DNA of 64,000 bases from Thermothelomyces thermophilus ATCC 42464 (lineage: Eukaryota > Ascomycota > Sordariomycetes > Sordariales > Chaetomiaceae), in assembly GCF_000226095.1 (NCBI RefSeq), contig NC_016478.1:2098001-2162000 (forward strand), in the 5' to 3' direction. The first letter of the stretch is position 1, and the number at the start of each line of letters is the position of its first letter. Below the pieces are notes generated by a model. The model saw nothing but the letters and a program-made list of their open reading frames with translations. It made no database searches and was not told the DNA's origin. Both the position numbers and the translations under genes were made by a program. Shown here piece by piece: positions 1 through 12,200 of the stretch.

Positions 1-5
1 TTCCC

Positions 6-1307
6 TCAGATTTCCCCATTGGGCCCAACCTTCCTCTTCTCCTTCCTGCCCTCAGCCATTGAGCCGCCAGCAGCTCCGGAAGTGCTGGCGGCGTTCGCAC
101 CGCCTCCCAGCCGCCCGCCCGCCGACACCACTGGGCACTTCCCATAGTCGCCCAACGCCAACACCGTCCCACACGTCAGGCACTCCCCGCCGGGGGGCAC
201 CTCGCAGAAGATGCTCAGGCAGACGGAGCAGACGTAGCCGGTGTCGATGACGTTGCGGTGGCAGAAGCAGGCGGCGCGGAAGTCGACCGCGTCGGCGCTG
301 GGGGTGAGCAGGAGGTCGGCCACGCTGGCGCCGAGGCCGAGCCTGCCCGTCTTCCGCCGCCCGCCGGGGCCGCCGCCGGGGACGGACGCGGCCGTCGTCT
401 TGGGGGCGGCGGGGCCCTTGCCCGGGTCGGCGCCGCCGGAAGGGTGGGAAGGGGCCGAGCCGCTGCCGAAGCCGAACATGAGGTACTGCAGCAGGCCGCG
501 GGGCTCCGCCGCGCGGACGAAGGTGCCCCGCGTGATGAAGCTGGCCTGCTCGAGGAAGGTGGCGCTGCCGCGCAGGGCGAGGGTGTCGATGGCGACGCGG
601 GCGTGGGCCGCGGCGAAGACGGCGTTCATGGTGGGGATGTACTGCGCGGGCGCGCTGTCGCTGACCGAGATGATCAGGATGCGCGCGTGCAGGCCCGCGA
701 GGCCGCCGCTGCTCGTGGACGTGCTCGCCACGGGCGCGGGGCCGACGGTGGCGCCTGCGGTCACGGCGGTGCCGGTCGTGGCGGCGGCGTGCGCGGCGGC
801 GGCGGTGGCGGAGGCGCTGAAGGAGAGGGCGGTCTTGTTGATGTGGGCGAGGGCGAGCGTGAGGGCGCCGGATATCTGAGGCGTCGTCGTGGAGAGGTCG
901 GCATCGGTGGTGTCGTCGATCAGGGCACGGAGTGAGGTGAGGAGGGACTTTTCTATCTGGGCGAACTGCGGGTATTTGTTCGCCGAGGAGGCTTTGCTGG
1001 CGTTGCTGCTAGCATCTTGCATGTCAACATCCCGAGGGGCCGCCTGTTTTGGTGGCGTTGGGTAGAGCCAGACTGCGCGGTTGCTATGGGCGGCAATGAG
1101 GGCGACCTGGTTCGAATTGCTGAAAGCGAGGTGGGTGTTGACAAAGACCAGTATATTCGCTATCGCCTTGGATACAGGGAGCACTTCATTTAGGGCGGCC
1201 CATGCGCGTGGGTTGGTGTCGATGATGATGGTGCACAGCGACGGTATGTCGTCGGTGTTGTACACCTCATAATGCTCCGAGGCATCGACGGCATCTTGGA
1301 CGTTCAT
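6..1307 (-). CDS. TFB4: TFIIH core subunit Tfb4 (p34 homologue)
   Basis: Single-exon gene of 433 aa. The N-terminal part reads as a von Willebrand A-like fold of the Tfb4/p34 family (around residues 20-60 and 200-280, with an 'IIIDTNP' strand at about residues 27-33). The C-terminus has the family's zinc-binding region with eight cysteines between residues 347 and 391 (C347, C349, C360, C363, C368, C376, C379, C391). In known fungi Tfb4 is part of core TFIIH, which acts in RNA polymerase II initiation and nucleotide excision repair, where it contacts Ssl1/p44. An Ala/Thr/Ser-rich insert near residues 160-205 and a Gly/Ala-rich tail are low-complexity additions. The ATG at 1307 starts directly before the conserved domain. 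It diverges from CRO1 across a 990 bp spacer. The stop lies six bases from the window edge, so the 3' UTR is not visible. Confidence 0.9.
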   Translation of the reverse strand: MNVQDAVDASEHYEVYNTDDIPSLCTIIIDTNPRAWAALNEVLPVSKAIANILVFVNTHLAFSNSNQVALIAAHSNRAVWLYPTPPKQAAPRDVDMQDASSNASKASSANKYPQFAQIEKSLLTSLRALIDDTTDADLSTTTPQISGALTLALAHINKTALSFSASATAAAAHAAATTGTAVTAGATVGPAPVASTSTSSGGLAGLHARILIISVSDSAPAQYIPTMNAVFAAAHARVAIDTLALRGSATFLEQASFITRGTFVRAAEPRGLLQYLMFGFGSGSAPSHPSGGADPGKGPAAPKTTAASVPGGGPGGRRKTGRLGLGASVADLLLTPSADAVDFRAACFCHRNVIDTGYVCSVCLSIFCEVPPGGECLTCGTVLALGDYGKCPVVSAGGRLGGGANAASTSGAAGGSMAEGRKEKRKVGPNGEI

Positions 1308-2297
1308 CTTGAGCCGTCCGCTCTGTGCCGCTTAATGTCTGGCACTACAACACCGGGGGCCTTGTTACTGACGATTGGCACCGGGGCATTACTGCAGTGC
1401 GCTGCGATTGCGGCGATTGCGGCGATTGCTGCGATTATTACGCAGCCAGTATCGACATCGACTCCTCAAAACGGGAGTCCTTTCCAATCCCAGCTCCTTC
1501 GCTTAAGGCCGGCTCGTCAAAAGTCCAGAACAATGCTTTCCAGGGCTGGCGTCTGTCGAGCGTTGGGTTATACTTCCCCGTTTGCGCATGCCACGTATTA
1601 GAATGCGTGGGCGATCTCGTCGCGTGCAGAAATGACGTTAACGCGCCGTCTGGAAAATTGATGACAACGAGAGGCACCGAGTTGGCGCGGGCCCACGTGA
1701 AGACTTGGCCCCAGGCCCAGGCCCCCCCACTCTCACATGGTATCGAGCACTCTGGTGGGATACCTTGGGTGCCGTTTCAGGGCGACGCGTGGGGGCCTGG
1801 ATTGGTGGGGCATTTACGCTTTGGAGGGGCAGCTCCAGCTCTGGAGCTTACATTACACATTCGTGTGTACTAGTAAAGCTTCTTCAACTCCAGTGCTTAC
1901 CTTACCCAAGGTACCTTATCATACTTTCGGTGATGTTGCATATTCTCGACGCCCGTCCGGTTTTTACTGACATTCGTTTCACCGCGAAGCACATGCTGCA
2001 TACGTCTGGCCCTTCGACTCGTATAAAACTTTCCAGATTCCCAGGCGCAACAGCTAAGTGTTCCTCCATCCTTCTTCTGCCCCTGCTCACGCTCACCCTT
2101 GGAACTCTGGCGTCTCCATCACCCACAACACCAAGCACAACACCACCACAACTGGCCAAGACGCTTCTCCCTTTTTCCATCTTGACTTCACCGCTGATCT
2201 ACCATCAGTGTTGTTCGCTCAGTCTTTGAACACTACCAAAACATCCATCCCCCCTTTCCTCCCGTTTCCTCACACACACAACACACACAACACTGCC
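1308..2297. promoter_or_regulatory. Divergent spacer between TFB4 and CRO1
   Basis: A 990 bp spacer that must hold both promoters. A TATAAA sequence lies at 2022-2027, about 270 bp before the CRO1 ATG. The CRO1 leader just before the ATG is CA-rich (about 2270-2295). On the TFB4 side a 9-bp unit, GCGATTGCG, is repeated about four times (1404-1439). No convincing gene or RNA is seen in it. Confidence 0.5.
1404..1439. repeat. Short tandem repeat, about four 9-bp units
   Basis: Units of the form GCGATTGCG follow each other, with the last one or two copies degenerate. It lies about 100 bp upstream of the TFB4 start codon, so it would be in the 5' leader or promoter of that gene. Confidence 0.7.
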
Positions 2298-4510
2298 ATG
2301 GCGACCCCGGCTTCTGGGTCATCCAAGGCGACCCAGCCAACCTCTAGACAAGACAAGACGCTGCTCCTCTTTGCCCGGCTCATGGAAGGCGGCAAGGAGG
2401 ACGAGGAGACGGCCGCTGACCTGGCTGAGCTGACGAAGCTTCTTAACGAGGACCGCAAGCTCAGCAAGGAAGATGATAAGTCCATCATCTCAGTCATCGA
2501 CATTGACTGCGTCGACACCATCTTTGGCTTCCTGGACATGAGACAGCCTGACGTGGTACGAGCCCAGGCCACTCTCTGCACGACTGCCTACCTCAATGCT
2601 GCCGGCGAGGAGGGCCGGCGGAAGGTCACCGAGTTCTTCCACACCAGAATGAAGCGAGCCACCTACGATGACTACATCATCGCCTTCTGCGCCGCTACGG
2701 CCCTCTTCCCAATTGCATATGACCTCATGGCAGACCTGATCCACACCGAGGGCTTCCTCCCCAGCCTTGCCCCGCTTATGAGGCGGAAGTGGAAGAGCAA
2801 AAAGGTCGAGACGGCATGCCTAGAGATGCTCCAGGCGGCCTGTCTGCAGACCAAGTGCCATGCGGCCATTTACAAGTACTGCATCGACTGGATGGAGGAG
2901 ATCATCTTCGAGGACCCCGAGGACCGCGTCGAAACCATGTGGCAGACCGAGACCGACCTGAAGATCGAAGAGGAAGGGGCCGGGCCGCTGAGACGGCACT
3001 GTGAGGAAGCCCGCAGCCTTGCCGCGGTAGTCTGGATGAAGATCATGGTTAGCGCCCACGCCCGATCGTGCGCCCGCAAGGCTGCCGAAGCCAGGGCCCT
3101 ATTCGAAGCCGACTAACGCAGGACATCCTCCTAAAGGCAGCGCCCGTTCAGCTCGCAGAGAACCAGGGCACCGAGCCCCAGACCGATTCGGTAACAGGCA
3201 AGATCGAGATTCTTTCCAGACGATTCGCAAAGATGCTTTCAGCCAGTTCGGAACTTGTCCAGTGTGCGGTGGAGGGACTGGCCTTCGCAACCACGCGGCC
3301 GGTCATCAGGGAGCAAGTGGCACGCGACAAGGAAACCCTGCAGCGCCTCGTTAAAACCTTGGAGTCGGCGCCGGCGAAGTCGGCATTGGAATACGGCGTC
3401 CTCAGCATCTTTGCCCACCTCACCCGATACCAGCCCACCGAGACCGAGGAGCAGAAGAGGCTAAGGGAGCTCAAGGCGTATGCTAACGCGGCGGGGAAGC
3501 CACAGCCGGACCCGCTGGCCGACGACGCTCACGTAGCAGAGCGCTGCAAGCTCGTCTTCGAAGCCGGCGTGGCGTCCGCCCTGAGCAGGCGCGGCAGCAC
3601 CGCCTCGGCCGCCTCCCTGTTCCAGATCGTTTCCATCCTCTCTTCTCTCTCCGTCACCCAATCCCGCCGCGGACAGCTCGCCCAGCAGGGCGCCGTCCGG
3701 GTGCTCGTCAACGCCTGGAACACGCTGCCGTGCAACGAGGAAGCCCCCAGGCGCGTCGCAGCCCAGGCCCTCGCGCGCATTCTCATTTCTGTCAACCCGC
3801 AGCTAGTCTTCAAGCACATCCCAGAGCAGGCCGCCATCAGCCCCCTGGTCTCCCTCCTGACCCAGGACCCGACCGCCGAGACGCGCGATCTGCTGCCCAC
3901 GTTCGAAGCCCTGATGGCCCTGACCAACCTCGCCTCCGGCAGCTCCGGCGGAGACGGGAGCGCCACCCGCAAAGCCATCGTCAGCACCGCCTGGGATGCC
4001 ATCGAGGAGCAGCTGTTCAGCAGCAACGACCGCGTCTGCACCGCCGCCGTCGAGCTCGTCTGCAACCTGGTCCAGGACCCGGAGCAGACGCTCCGCATCT
4101 TCGGCGACGGCTCGGCCAAGGCGTCCACCCGCATCAAGATCATCCTCGCCATGGCCGACGCCGAGGATGAGCAAACGCGGAGCGCGGCGGGCGGGGCGCT
4201 GGCCAGCGTCTCGGCGTTTGACGGCATCGCGCGCGAGCTCGTGATGCAGCCGCGGGGTGCCGAGATAATTTTGGGTTTGTGTCGTGACGACAGCGAGGGA
4301 TTGAGGCATCGCGGCGCCGTCGTGGTGGATAATCTGATTTCGCACGGGGGAGAAGTCGGGAAGTTGGCGAAGGAGAAGTTGTTTGCTTCGGATGGCGTTC
4401 GGGCGTTGACCGAGTGCGCAAAGAAGAGCCGGACGCCGGAGGTGGTGCAAGCTGTTGTGCATGCTTTGGAGGTTTTGCTTGAGGGGAGGAATATGAGTGA
4501 GGCCATGTAA
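2298..4510 (+). CDS. CRO1: UCS-domain myosin co-chaperone, CRO1/She4/UNC-45 family
   Basis: Two exons, 2298-3047 and 3122-4510, give 712 aa. The 74 bp intron starts GTTAGC and ends CTAACGCAG, and it joins two different frames exactly (KIM then DILLKAAP). The protein is an all-helical armadillo-like chain. It matches the central and UCS region of UNC-45 proteins, and it lacks the N-terminal TPR block of animal UNC-45, as fungal She4/CRO1 do. Its length is close to Podospora CRO1 (about 700 aa). In known fungi these proteins bind the motor domain of class I, II and V myosins and are needed for actin organisation; Podospora cro1 mutants fail in the syncytial-to-cellular transition of sexual development. 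The ATG at 2298 follows a CA-rich leader and precedes a Ser/Thr-rich start. It converges on EME1 with only 155 bp between stops. Confidence 0.88.
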
Positions 4511-4665
4511 TAATTTCGCCTTGTTTCCGTTCGAGATGTTTTAACACGGCTATTGTCTGCAATTCGAGGTTCGAACTAGGGCAACATGTCACGAACGCCT
4601 AGCCGCGGATGTGTGCGCTGTCCCCCCCCAAACTCCGCAAGACGCCTTGCGCTTCTGGGATGAAC

Positions 4666-6822
4666 TTAAATATCTGTACTCGCCTCATCCCTCCCTAGGA
4701 ATATCTTGAATATCCTCCGGCTAACCGCCTGCCCTACAGTCCGATCGCTCGCCTCGCCGTCCTTATTCACGCTCTTCCGCACCTTTTCTAGACTCAGCGG
4801 ACCGCCATCCTCTAGCCCCCGGACCAACTTTGGGACCGTCTCAAACTCTGCCGCGATGCCGTAAGCGATCGGAACCGTGACGCGCCCGATCTCTTGCAAC
4901 ATGCGCACATAGGTGTCACGGGGACCGTCACCTGTGCGGACTTGCCCGCTCTCCATGCAGAACCCGGCGTCGTTGGCCGCGTCTCGCTGACGGCGGTAGG
5001 GCACGGTGCTGATGTGCTGCGTGAACACGGCAATCCAGCGGGCCGTCTCGAGGGGGATGGCGGTGTGGTGGATGAGCACCCCGTGGAGTATTTGAAGTTG
5101 AAGGAGGGACGTCTCAACGATTTCTTCATCAACGTAGGTTGGGGTGGCCGCAGCCTTGCGTTTCCGTTGCTGTTGAGTGCTGGAGGGGGGCTGTTGATCG
5201 CCCTCTAGTGGTTCGAGGCCGCCACGCACCGCTGTGACGAACTCCCTGTTGCGGACGCCGCGATTCTTGCGAAGCCACAGCTCCAGGCCTTCAATCAAGT
5301 AGATGATGGTGTCATTTGGAAAGTGATCCTTCATGCGCATGACGTGGTATTCGAGGCTAGCGTCTTCATCTTTGCCGAGAACAAGACCGACAAATTGGGC
5401 TGCTGAAACAAGTACCATGGCGTAGTTCTCTTGCTCGATTCGTTCGGGAACGGGCTCCCAGTGCCCCTCTTCGTCGTTGTATCGGGAGCAAACTTTGCGA
5501 CGCCATTTGATCACGTTCTCGACCGGGCTTGTCCATGAGGCAAACTCGACGTCGAGATCGCGAAGAAGGGTTTTCACTTGTTCCTTGAGAGTCTCTTCGA
5601 GAGTGATAGGAAGATCGACGATCATTTCCGGAGTTGACACCTTTTTGCCCGTTCGGATCTTGTTCACCTCTGCCAGAGCAGCAGCCCTGGCCTTTTCCCG
5701 AGCTTTCTCCTCTTTCTCACGTTCCCTTTGGAGCCTCTTACGTTCCTTTTCCGCTTCTCGCGCGGCCGCCTTTTCCTCCTTCTCCTTCGCTTTCTCGAGC
5801 GAAGTCCTCTTGCACCCGGCCTGGTCAGCCTTCGTCTCTGCCGACGTTAAAGTCCGCAATTGTTTGACAGCAGCCGACTCCGCAGATGTCTTGATAAATG
5901 CATCGAATTTCCGCTTTGAAGCAGCTAAGCCGGCGATATCAGGAAAATCGTCATCAGAGACTGTCTGGACTCCACAGTCGTCGTCGGAATCCTCCAACAA
6001 GACCACCTCTGACTGGCTTCTCCGGAGAGACCGTGAAGGCCTCCCAAAGCCATCATCAGTTGAAGCCGGAAGGGGCGCAGAGCTCGATATGGGATCCCAT
6101 GCGGCCGTAAGCTGAGCAGAGTCTGCCGGACGCTGGACCTGTCCCGGGGAACTAGAGGCAAAAGGGTCGATGTCGTCCAGGACGGCTAGTCGGCTACCAG
6201 TCTTTAGATGTTCGTGTCGCTGAAGTTGGGCGGGAGAGCTAGCAAAGGGGTCATCATCCAAATCATGGGACGGTAGCGTGGCTACCTGGTCGTGGGCCCT
6301 CCGAGGTGGCTTTTCCGTTACCCGGGAAGAAGAACTGACGAGCGGATCTTCATCTTCGATCCATTGTCGGCGGGGCTCTGCCAGCTCGAGGCGAGAAAGA
6401 GCAGTCGCATTCGAACGATTGAGCCCACAGGCTCGAAGTGGCACCGCGGCTGTGCTCCGAGCTGATACACCGTTTGGGCTGCCAACGTTTGCACCATTGG
6501 GATGGAGCTTACGTCTCTTCTGCGCGGGTTCTTCGATAATTACGCTCTCGTCCTCATGAGCTTTTTCGGAAGGACCGACGTCATCGTCCGAAACAAGCCA
6601 AACATCGTCAGAAGAAATTTGAACTTCGGGCCGACGGTTTGGTATGGGCCTTCCCGAATTGACTGATTGATTCCGAGGAAGGGCGGACGCCAGAATGTTA
6701 TCAGAACCAACCCTCCTGTTTTCCTGGGCCTTCGGCCCTGGTGGCGATGGTTGCCTCGCCCTTTGAAGGGGAGGAGAACCTGCCTCGGAGCTTGAAAGGA
6801 GCGAGATGACTTTAACAGGCAT
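4666..6822 (-). CDS. EME1: Crossover junction endonuclease subunit Eme1/Mms4-like
   Basis: Single-exon gene of 718 aa. The open frame extends four codons further upstream only through a TTG, so the ATG at 6822 (start MPVKVISLLSS) is chosen. The first half is disordered, rich in Ser, Asp and Glu, with several acidic SDDD-type patches, and it ends in a charged Lys/Glu/Arg helix around residues 330-385. The second half, from about residue 400, is the ERCC4-type nuclease-like and helix-hairpin-helix region of the Eme1 family, with sequences such as 'YLIEGLELWLRKN' and a C-terminal 'RRIFKIFLGRDE'. In the family, Eme1/Mms4 is the non-catalytic partner of Mus81 in resolving recombination intermediates and stalled forks. 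Acidic and Ser-rich stretches fit regulation by kinases, as known for Mms4, but that is inference here. Confidence 0.85.
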   Translation of the reverse strand: MPVKVISLLSSSEAGSPPLQRARQPSPPGPKAQENRRVGSDNILASALPRNQSVNSGRPIPNRRPEVQISSDDVWLVSDDDVGPSEKAHEDESVIIEEPAQKRRKLHPNGANVGSPNGVSARSTAAVPLRACGLNRSNATALSRLELAEPRRQWIEDEDPLVSSSSRVTEKPPRRAHDQVATLPSHDLDDDPFASSPAQLQRHEHLKTGSRLAVLDDIDPFASSSPGQVQRPADSAQLTAAWDPISSSAPLPASTDDGFGRPSRSLRRSQSEVVLLEDSDDDCGVQTVSDDDFPDIAGLAASKRKFDAFIKTSAESAAVKQLRTLTSAETKADQAGCKRTSLEKAKEKEEKAAAREAEKERKRLQREREKEEKAREKARAAALAEVNKIRTGKKVSTPEMIVDLPITLEETLKEQVKTLLRDLDVEFASWTSPVENVIKWRRKVCSRYNDEEGHWEPVPERIEQENYAMVLVSAAQFVGLVLGKDEDASLEYHVMRMKDHFPNDTIIYLIEGLELWLRKNRGVRNREFVTAVRGGLEPLEGDQQPPSSTQQQRKRKAAATPTYVDEEIVETSLLQLQILHGVLIHHTAIPLETARWIAVFTQHISTVPYRRQRDAANDAGFCMESGQVRTGDGPRDTYVRMLQEIGRVTVPIAYGIAAEFETVPKLVRGLEDGGPLSLEKVRKSVNKDGEASDRTVGQAVSRRIFKIFLGRDEASTDI

Positions 6823-9297
6823 TGTACGACACAACGCCGGGCCAAGAATACCCTATGTGGTGTATTATGACACTCGATCCCAAGTTGTTGAAAAGAAATA
6901 GACAAAGAAAGAAAATAGGTGGACCGTTTTGTGCTTCAGCGAGTGCCTCAATCATGCATTGCTGACTGCACGCTGTGATGAACGCCTGCCCCTATTGCGC
7001 GTTTGCATGGCAACCAGCGCAGGAAGCGTGACGGAAGGCGCGAAACAAACGCAAGATCACGTGACCTCGCCGCGCAGAACCATCGTCACCAGTGGAACCT
7101 GTGCGATGACATTGTATGTACCTACGCATTACGGAGAACGCGTTGCGTGGATGCAAATCCTTCTGGTACAACGGAGTAGCTCGGGCATTGGAATGTAGGT
7201 ATGTACTCCGTACGGATTATGAAATCCAACCTGATGCACGACACCCACGTCTTCCCGTTTGTTCTTGTGCGAGGTTTACCTTACGAGTATGGATTTCCAC
7301 TACATGATGTCTCGGCAAGTCCGCACGTGGGGAGAACTCGGACCCCCAGATTGCTTTCGCGATCCCCGTTTGTGACCAAGCTTTCGAATTCGAAGCCTTT
7401 TGCGCTCGCTTCTACTAGTACCGAACGGATCGTCGCGGCGAATATCTCGGTCTGGCCTAGTGCGCGCACGGTTGCGAGGACTCTGCTTGAATGCCCGTTT
7501 CGGAAGTCGGGAGTTCGGACCTGGCCGGTTTGGGACGAAGCCGTTTGCGAGGGACACCGTGGAGTTACACGAATACTCGGCACATGTAGGTATGTATGTA
7601 CACCTTACAAACGGAGTCAGTAGATGCATACTCGATTCGGTGCCATGATGGATTGTCAACTTTTTTTTCTTTAGTGCTCCCTGCGATGTTCGAGATAAAG
7701 CGCCGTGCACCGTGTCAAAAGGTCAAGGCGTGCAGCTCCTCCATGCATCAGGATGTGTTCTCAAACTACCGTCGGCCTATCAAGACACAGAGCCCCATAC
7801 TCGCAGTGCAGCATCTAACTGGCTTGTCAATGCTGTTTGAGTAGGACGGTTACATCCGGGCTGCCCCGCGCTTTTCAAAACGGACGAAGCTCGACGACGA
7901 TCCCTTTTCTGCGACCATTCTGCCATTCGTGCCATTGGTGTCTTTCACCATACAATACACTCCCTGAATTGTAGATGTCTTGTAGCTTTGTAAGGTCGTG
8001 TTCGGTTGCTGAGCGCGGCATGTGATGATGATAGCACTTGTGCGGGTTACACAGTAAACGCACCACAGTACGGTACGATGAAGCCGAGGCGTGGGCGAAT
8101 CTGACCTGTCTGTCCCTGGAGCCAAGCAGGTTCTCGTCCCACTGCTGCGCGTCGTGCGCGCACGGCCGCTAACCCCGGTCGGGCGCTTCATCCCATCTCT
8201 TCCACAAACCGACTCCCGGATGCGCGAACCGGGGCCCACCAACGACCCTCCACTGGAGATGGCGCTTGTAGGAACCCCATACGAAACCAGTTCCTGGCTC
8301 CCAAAACGCTCAAACCACGAATCACCTCGCGACAGGAGCGGGCGACCAAACCGTGGGCAGTGCCTCCTTTGCCTCGCATTTCTTTTTTCCGTTCCTTTTC
8401 TTTCCCCCTTCTTAAGGCCCAGGATTTGGCTTGCTGAAGATGCTGCGGAGCACAGAATCACTAAGTGCAGTGAAAAAAAAAAGTCTTGAAGACCTCGATG
8501 CAGCCAGTGTCCCAAAAAAGAAAACAACCCCAACCACCTGACTACCTACATAGTAGAAATTGATTCTGCGTTGTGACGGGAAGTGGTACATACCTTCCAT
8601 CCGGAGGTTAGCAACTGAGGGCTGGACTATCACGTAGTGGAGTGTATTTCCTGGTGTAGTGTACCGAGTAGTAACTACAGTATGTATGTAATCCGTACAG
8701 TACACTACGGAGGACGCTACCAGGTCTTTGGGGTTTAGCTTCGGTACCTTGCATAGTAGGTTATCGCCAGCCCGGTCGAGCCCAGGGTTTCCGCCCCATC
8801 GAGCGAACCCCCCAGCGAAGCTTCAGGGGATGCGTTTGGTAATTTGCGCCACCCCGGTCGGTGCAATCAAATAAACAAGGGGAACGCCCCCAAACGAACC
8901 CCCCCAGACAGTGAAAAGCGTTTTTCCCAAGAGATAGCCGGACCGCACTCGGGAATACGCAGAATCCTCGATTTTTTGGAGGGACGCAGATGAGGCCCCT
9001 CGTGTATGCCCCAGAGCAAAAACCCATTTTGCGGGGCCGTTGCTGCTGACCTCTGCTGCGGGCATTTTGAGAATCAATCGAGTCCAGTGCGGTTCGTCCC
9101 GTCGATCGCGCATCTCCAGCGATTTTCCCTGTGCAGCGAGCGACCACCGCCGGCGGGAAAAGGCAACTGGCCAGTCCCACAGCGCCGGCTCATATCGACC
9201 GATACGCGAACCCCTTTAACACGCTTCGAGGTTCACGGTCAACCCACGCCCACCCTCGCCGCCCCCTCCCTCTCCTCCCTTCCCAGACGCCGACGAC
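6823..9297. other. Spacer between divergent EME1 and kinesin genes
   Basis: About 2.5 kb without a supported gene. Several open frames of 60-230 codons occur on both strands, but none has a recognisable domain or plausible codon use. It holds two copies of the GTACGGATTA sequence (7210-7219 plus, 8689-8698 minus). One GTACAGTAC overlaps the second copy at 8695-8703. The last 300 bp before 9298 are GC- and pyrimidine-rich and presumably contain the kinesin promoter and leader. Confidence 0.5.
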
Positions 9298-12200
9298 ATG
9301 GCAAGCTCACCACCAGCGTCGCCCGGCGGACCACCTCCGCGACCCATGAGCGCCATGATCCGTCCGACACCGAGGAGCAACAGCCGCATGAGCATGCAGA
9401 GCAGAGCCGGGGGAGGAAGCAGGGCGTCGGACGAGGATGCGAAGACGGCCGTCAAAGTCGGTAAGTGGCACACACAACAATCACTGCCTCTCTTGCGCCT
9501 GCATCCCCTCCAGATCGATAAGAGATTCTGACTCGAGCCTTTTTTTTTTCTTTTTCTTTTTTTTGTGCAGCGGTCCGAGTTCGCCCTCCCTTGCAGCCGA
9601 CCGACCCCGGCTACGAACTTATACCCCAGCGTTTCCAGCGGTCTATGGTACATGTGCAGTCGCCGACAAGCCTTGCTATCGACTCGCCCCAGGGGCGCAA
9701 GCTTTTCGTTTTCGACAGGGTATTCGCGCCCGAGGTGGATCAGGCAGGGATATGGGAATATCTCGAGGAGTGCATCAACGCGTTTACCCAGGGTTACAAT
9801 GTCTCCCTGCTCGCCTACGGCCAGTCCGGCGCCGGCAAGTCGTACACGATGGGCACCTCGGGCCCTGCCGAGCAAGATGATCCCGAGGCAATGGGTGAGT
9901 GACGTTGCCGACGTCGTGTGACGTTGTGTTTGTGTGTGTGTGTCTGTGTGCGCGCCCGCGCGCTTTTGCTAACCGCACCGTCATCCCGCTTAGGCGTCAT
10001 CCCGCGCGCTGCAACCGCGCTGTTCGAGCAGCTGGAGGGACCCAAGAGGAATCCCAACCGGAGTTCCATGTCGCAGCTTCGTACACCCGCGCGATACTCG
10101 GCGTCGCAAGCGGCCGGCCCCTCTCATGGGGAGAAGAACTGGACGCTGCGCGCCTCGTATGTCGAAATCTACAACGAGCAGCTGAGGGACCTCTTGTCGC
10201 CAGACAACGTTCCACCCCACGAGCGAGCCACCGTCACCATCCGCGAGGACGTCAGGGGCAACATCATCCTCACCGGCCTGCGCCAGGTCGAGGTCAACTC
10301 GGTCGAGGAGCTGATGAGCGTCTTGAACCAGGGCTCTACCCTCCGGCAAACCGATGCGACAGCCATCAACGCGCGGTCGTCCCGCTCCCACGCCGTCTTC
10401 ACCCTGAACCTCGTGCAGAAGAAGAACAGGCTGCAAACGGCCCAAGGCGCCGAGAGGCGGCTCTCGATGCCGTTGGAAGCCTTGACCGGAGGCGAGACGC
10501 TCGTGACGACGGACAGCAAGATGCACTTTGTCGACCTGGCCGGGAGCGAGCGCCTCAAGAACACGGGCGCCCAGGGCGAGCGCGCCAGGGAAGGCATCTC
10601 GATCAACGGGGGACTCGCCGCACTCGGCAAGGTCATCTCGCAGCTGTCGTCTCGTCAGCCCGGCGCTCACGTATCGTACCGCGATTCCAAGCTCACCCGC
10701 CTGCTCCAGGACTCGCTAGGCGGCAACGCCATCACGTACATGATCGCCTGCGTGACGCCGGCCGAGTTCCACCTCAGCGAGACGCTGAACACGGTGCAAT
10801 ATGCGCAGAGGGCCCGGGCGATCCAGAGCAAGCCCCGGATCCAGCAGGTCGAGGAGGGCGACAAGCAGGCCATCATCGACCGCCTGAAGGCCGAGGTGGC
10901 ATTCCTGCGGGAGCAAATCCGGAGTGCGGAAAGGAGCGGGGGCGAGCGCCGTGCCCTGACCCCCGGCGAGAGGTCCGAGCGGCAGAGCGAGCGGGAGGTC
11001 GAGCTCCAGAACCGCCTGTTAGACGCCGAGGAGAACTACAAGACCCTGAGCCAGCGCCACGCGAAACTCATCGCGGAGATGGCCAAGGCCAGGGACAAGG
11101 AGGCCGCCGAGAATCAGCACAACCACGAGGAGGGCGACAGTGCCACCGAGCGACTCAACCGCTCTAACAGCTTTGCCCAGGCGGTGGAGCAGGTTGTGCT
11201 CGAGTACGAGAAGACGATTCAGTCGCTGGAGCACTCGCTCACCAGTACCCGGGCCACCCTGGCCATCACCGAAGGCAACCTTCTCGAGAGGGAGACCAAG
11301 TGCGCCTACACCGAGACCATCAACAACCAGCTCCAAGCGAGGCTGCAGAAGATGATGGACCGCGAGGCGAGCACCGAACACTACCTGCACGACCTGGAGG
11401 CCAAGCTGGACGGGCATACGTCGGGCGAGGAGAAGAACGCCATGATCATCGAGGAGCTGCGCAAGGAGATCAGCCGCCTGCGCGAGAACGAGGCCACGTG
11501 CGAGGACTACATCTCGACGCTCGAAGAGCGCCTCGCCGAGGCGGATCAGGATGCCGAGCTCATGCAGCGCGAGATCGACAGGTTAGAGCAGGTTATCGAG
11601 CGCCAGCGCAGCCTAGGAAAGCTGGACTCGCTCTTGCACGAGCTCGACAATATCCAGCAAGACGCGCCAGCCGCCGACGCCGCGAACGGACTGAGCAACG
11701 GCAACGGCAACGGCACCGGCACCGGCACCGGCCATCGGCGCACGGCCAGCCGCAGCATTGCCCAGCGCTCGCGCAGCCAGAGCTACGTCAGCCGACACAG
11801 CCAGATAGAGGAGGAGGCGATTCCCGAGAGGGGGGAGGAAGACATCCCGGAGGAGGTCGAGGATGGGGCCGAGACGCAGAAGAACGCGACTGCGGAGACG
11901 ACCGCGGAGGCCACCACGCCGAAACCTTCGCACGCTCGCCCGGCAGCCGAGACTCGCGAGGCCGAGTACGCCGCCAGCCCCGCGCAGTCCAAGTTCGTTG
12001 CCGACAAGCTCGAGACCGTCACCCAGGAGCTTCTCGGCTTGCGTGTCGAGCACGAGACGACGCTTAACGAGTACGGGCTCCTCCAGGCCAAGTACGAGGA
12101 AGCGCTCCGTGCCCTCGCCGAGCTCCAGGATGTGGTGGACGAGTCGCGGCACCCGCAACGCCCGAGGGACTCGATGCTCTCGGTGGCCTCGCCCTTCACC

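Noticed and set aside
4566-4576. GGTTCGAACTA, similar to a tRNA B box
   Set aside because: No matching A box, no acceptor-stem pairing, and it lies between two convergent stops 155 bp apart.
7850-8533. Minus-strand frame of 227 codons between EME1 and the kinesin gene
   Set aside because: Low-complexity and basic with no protein-like pattern; overlaps an open frame on the other strand.
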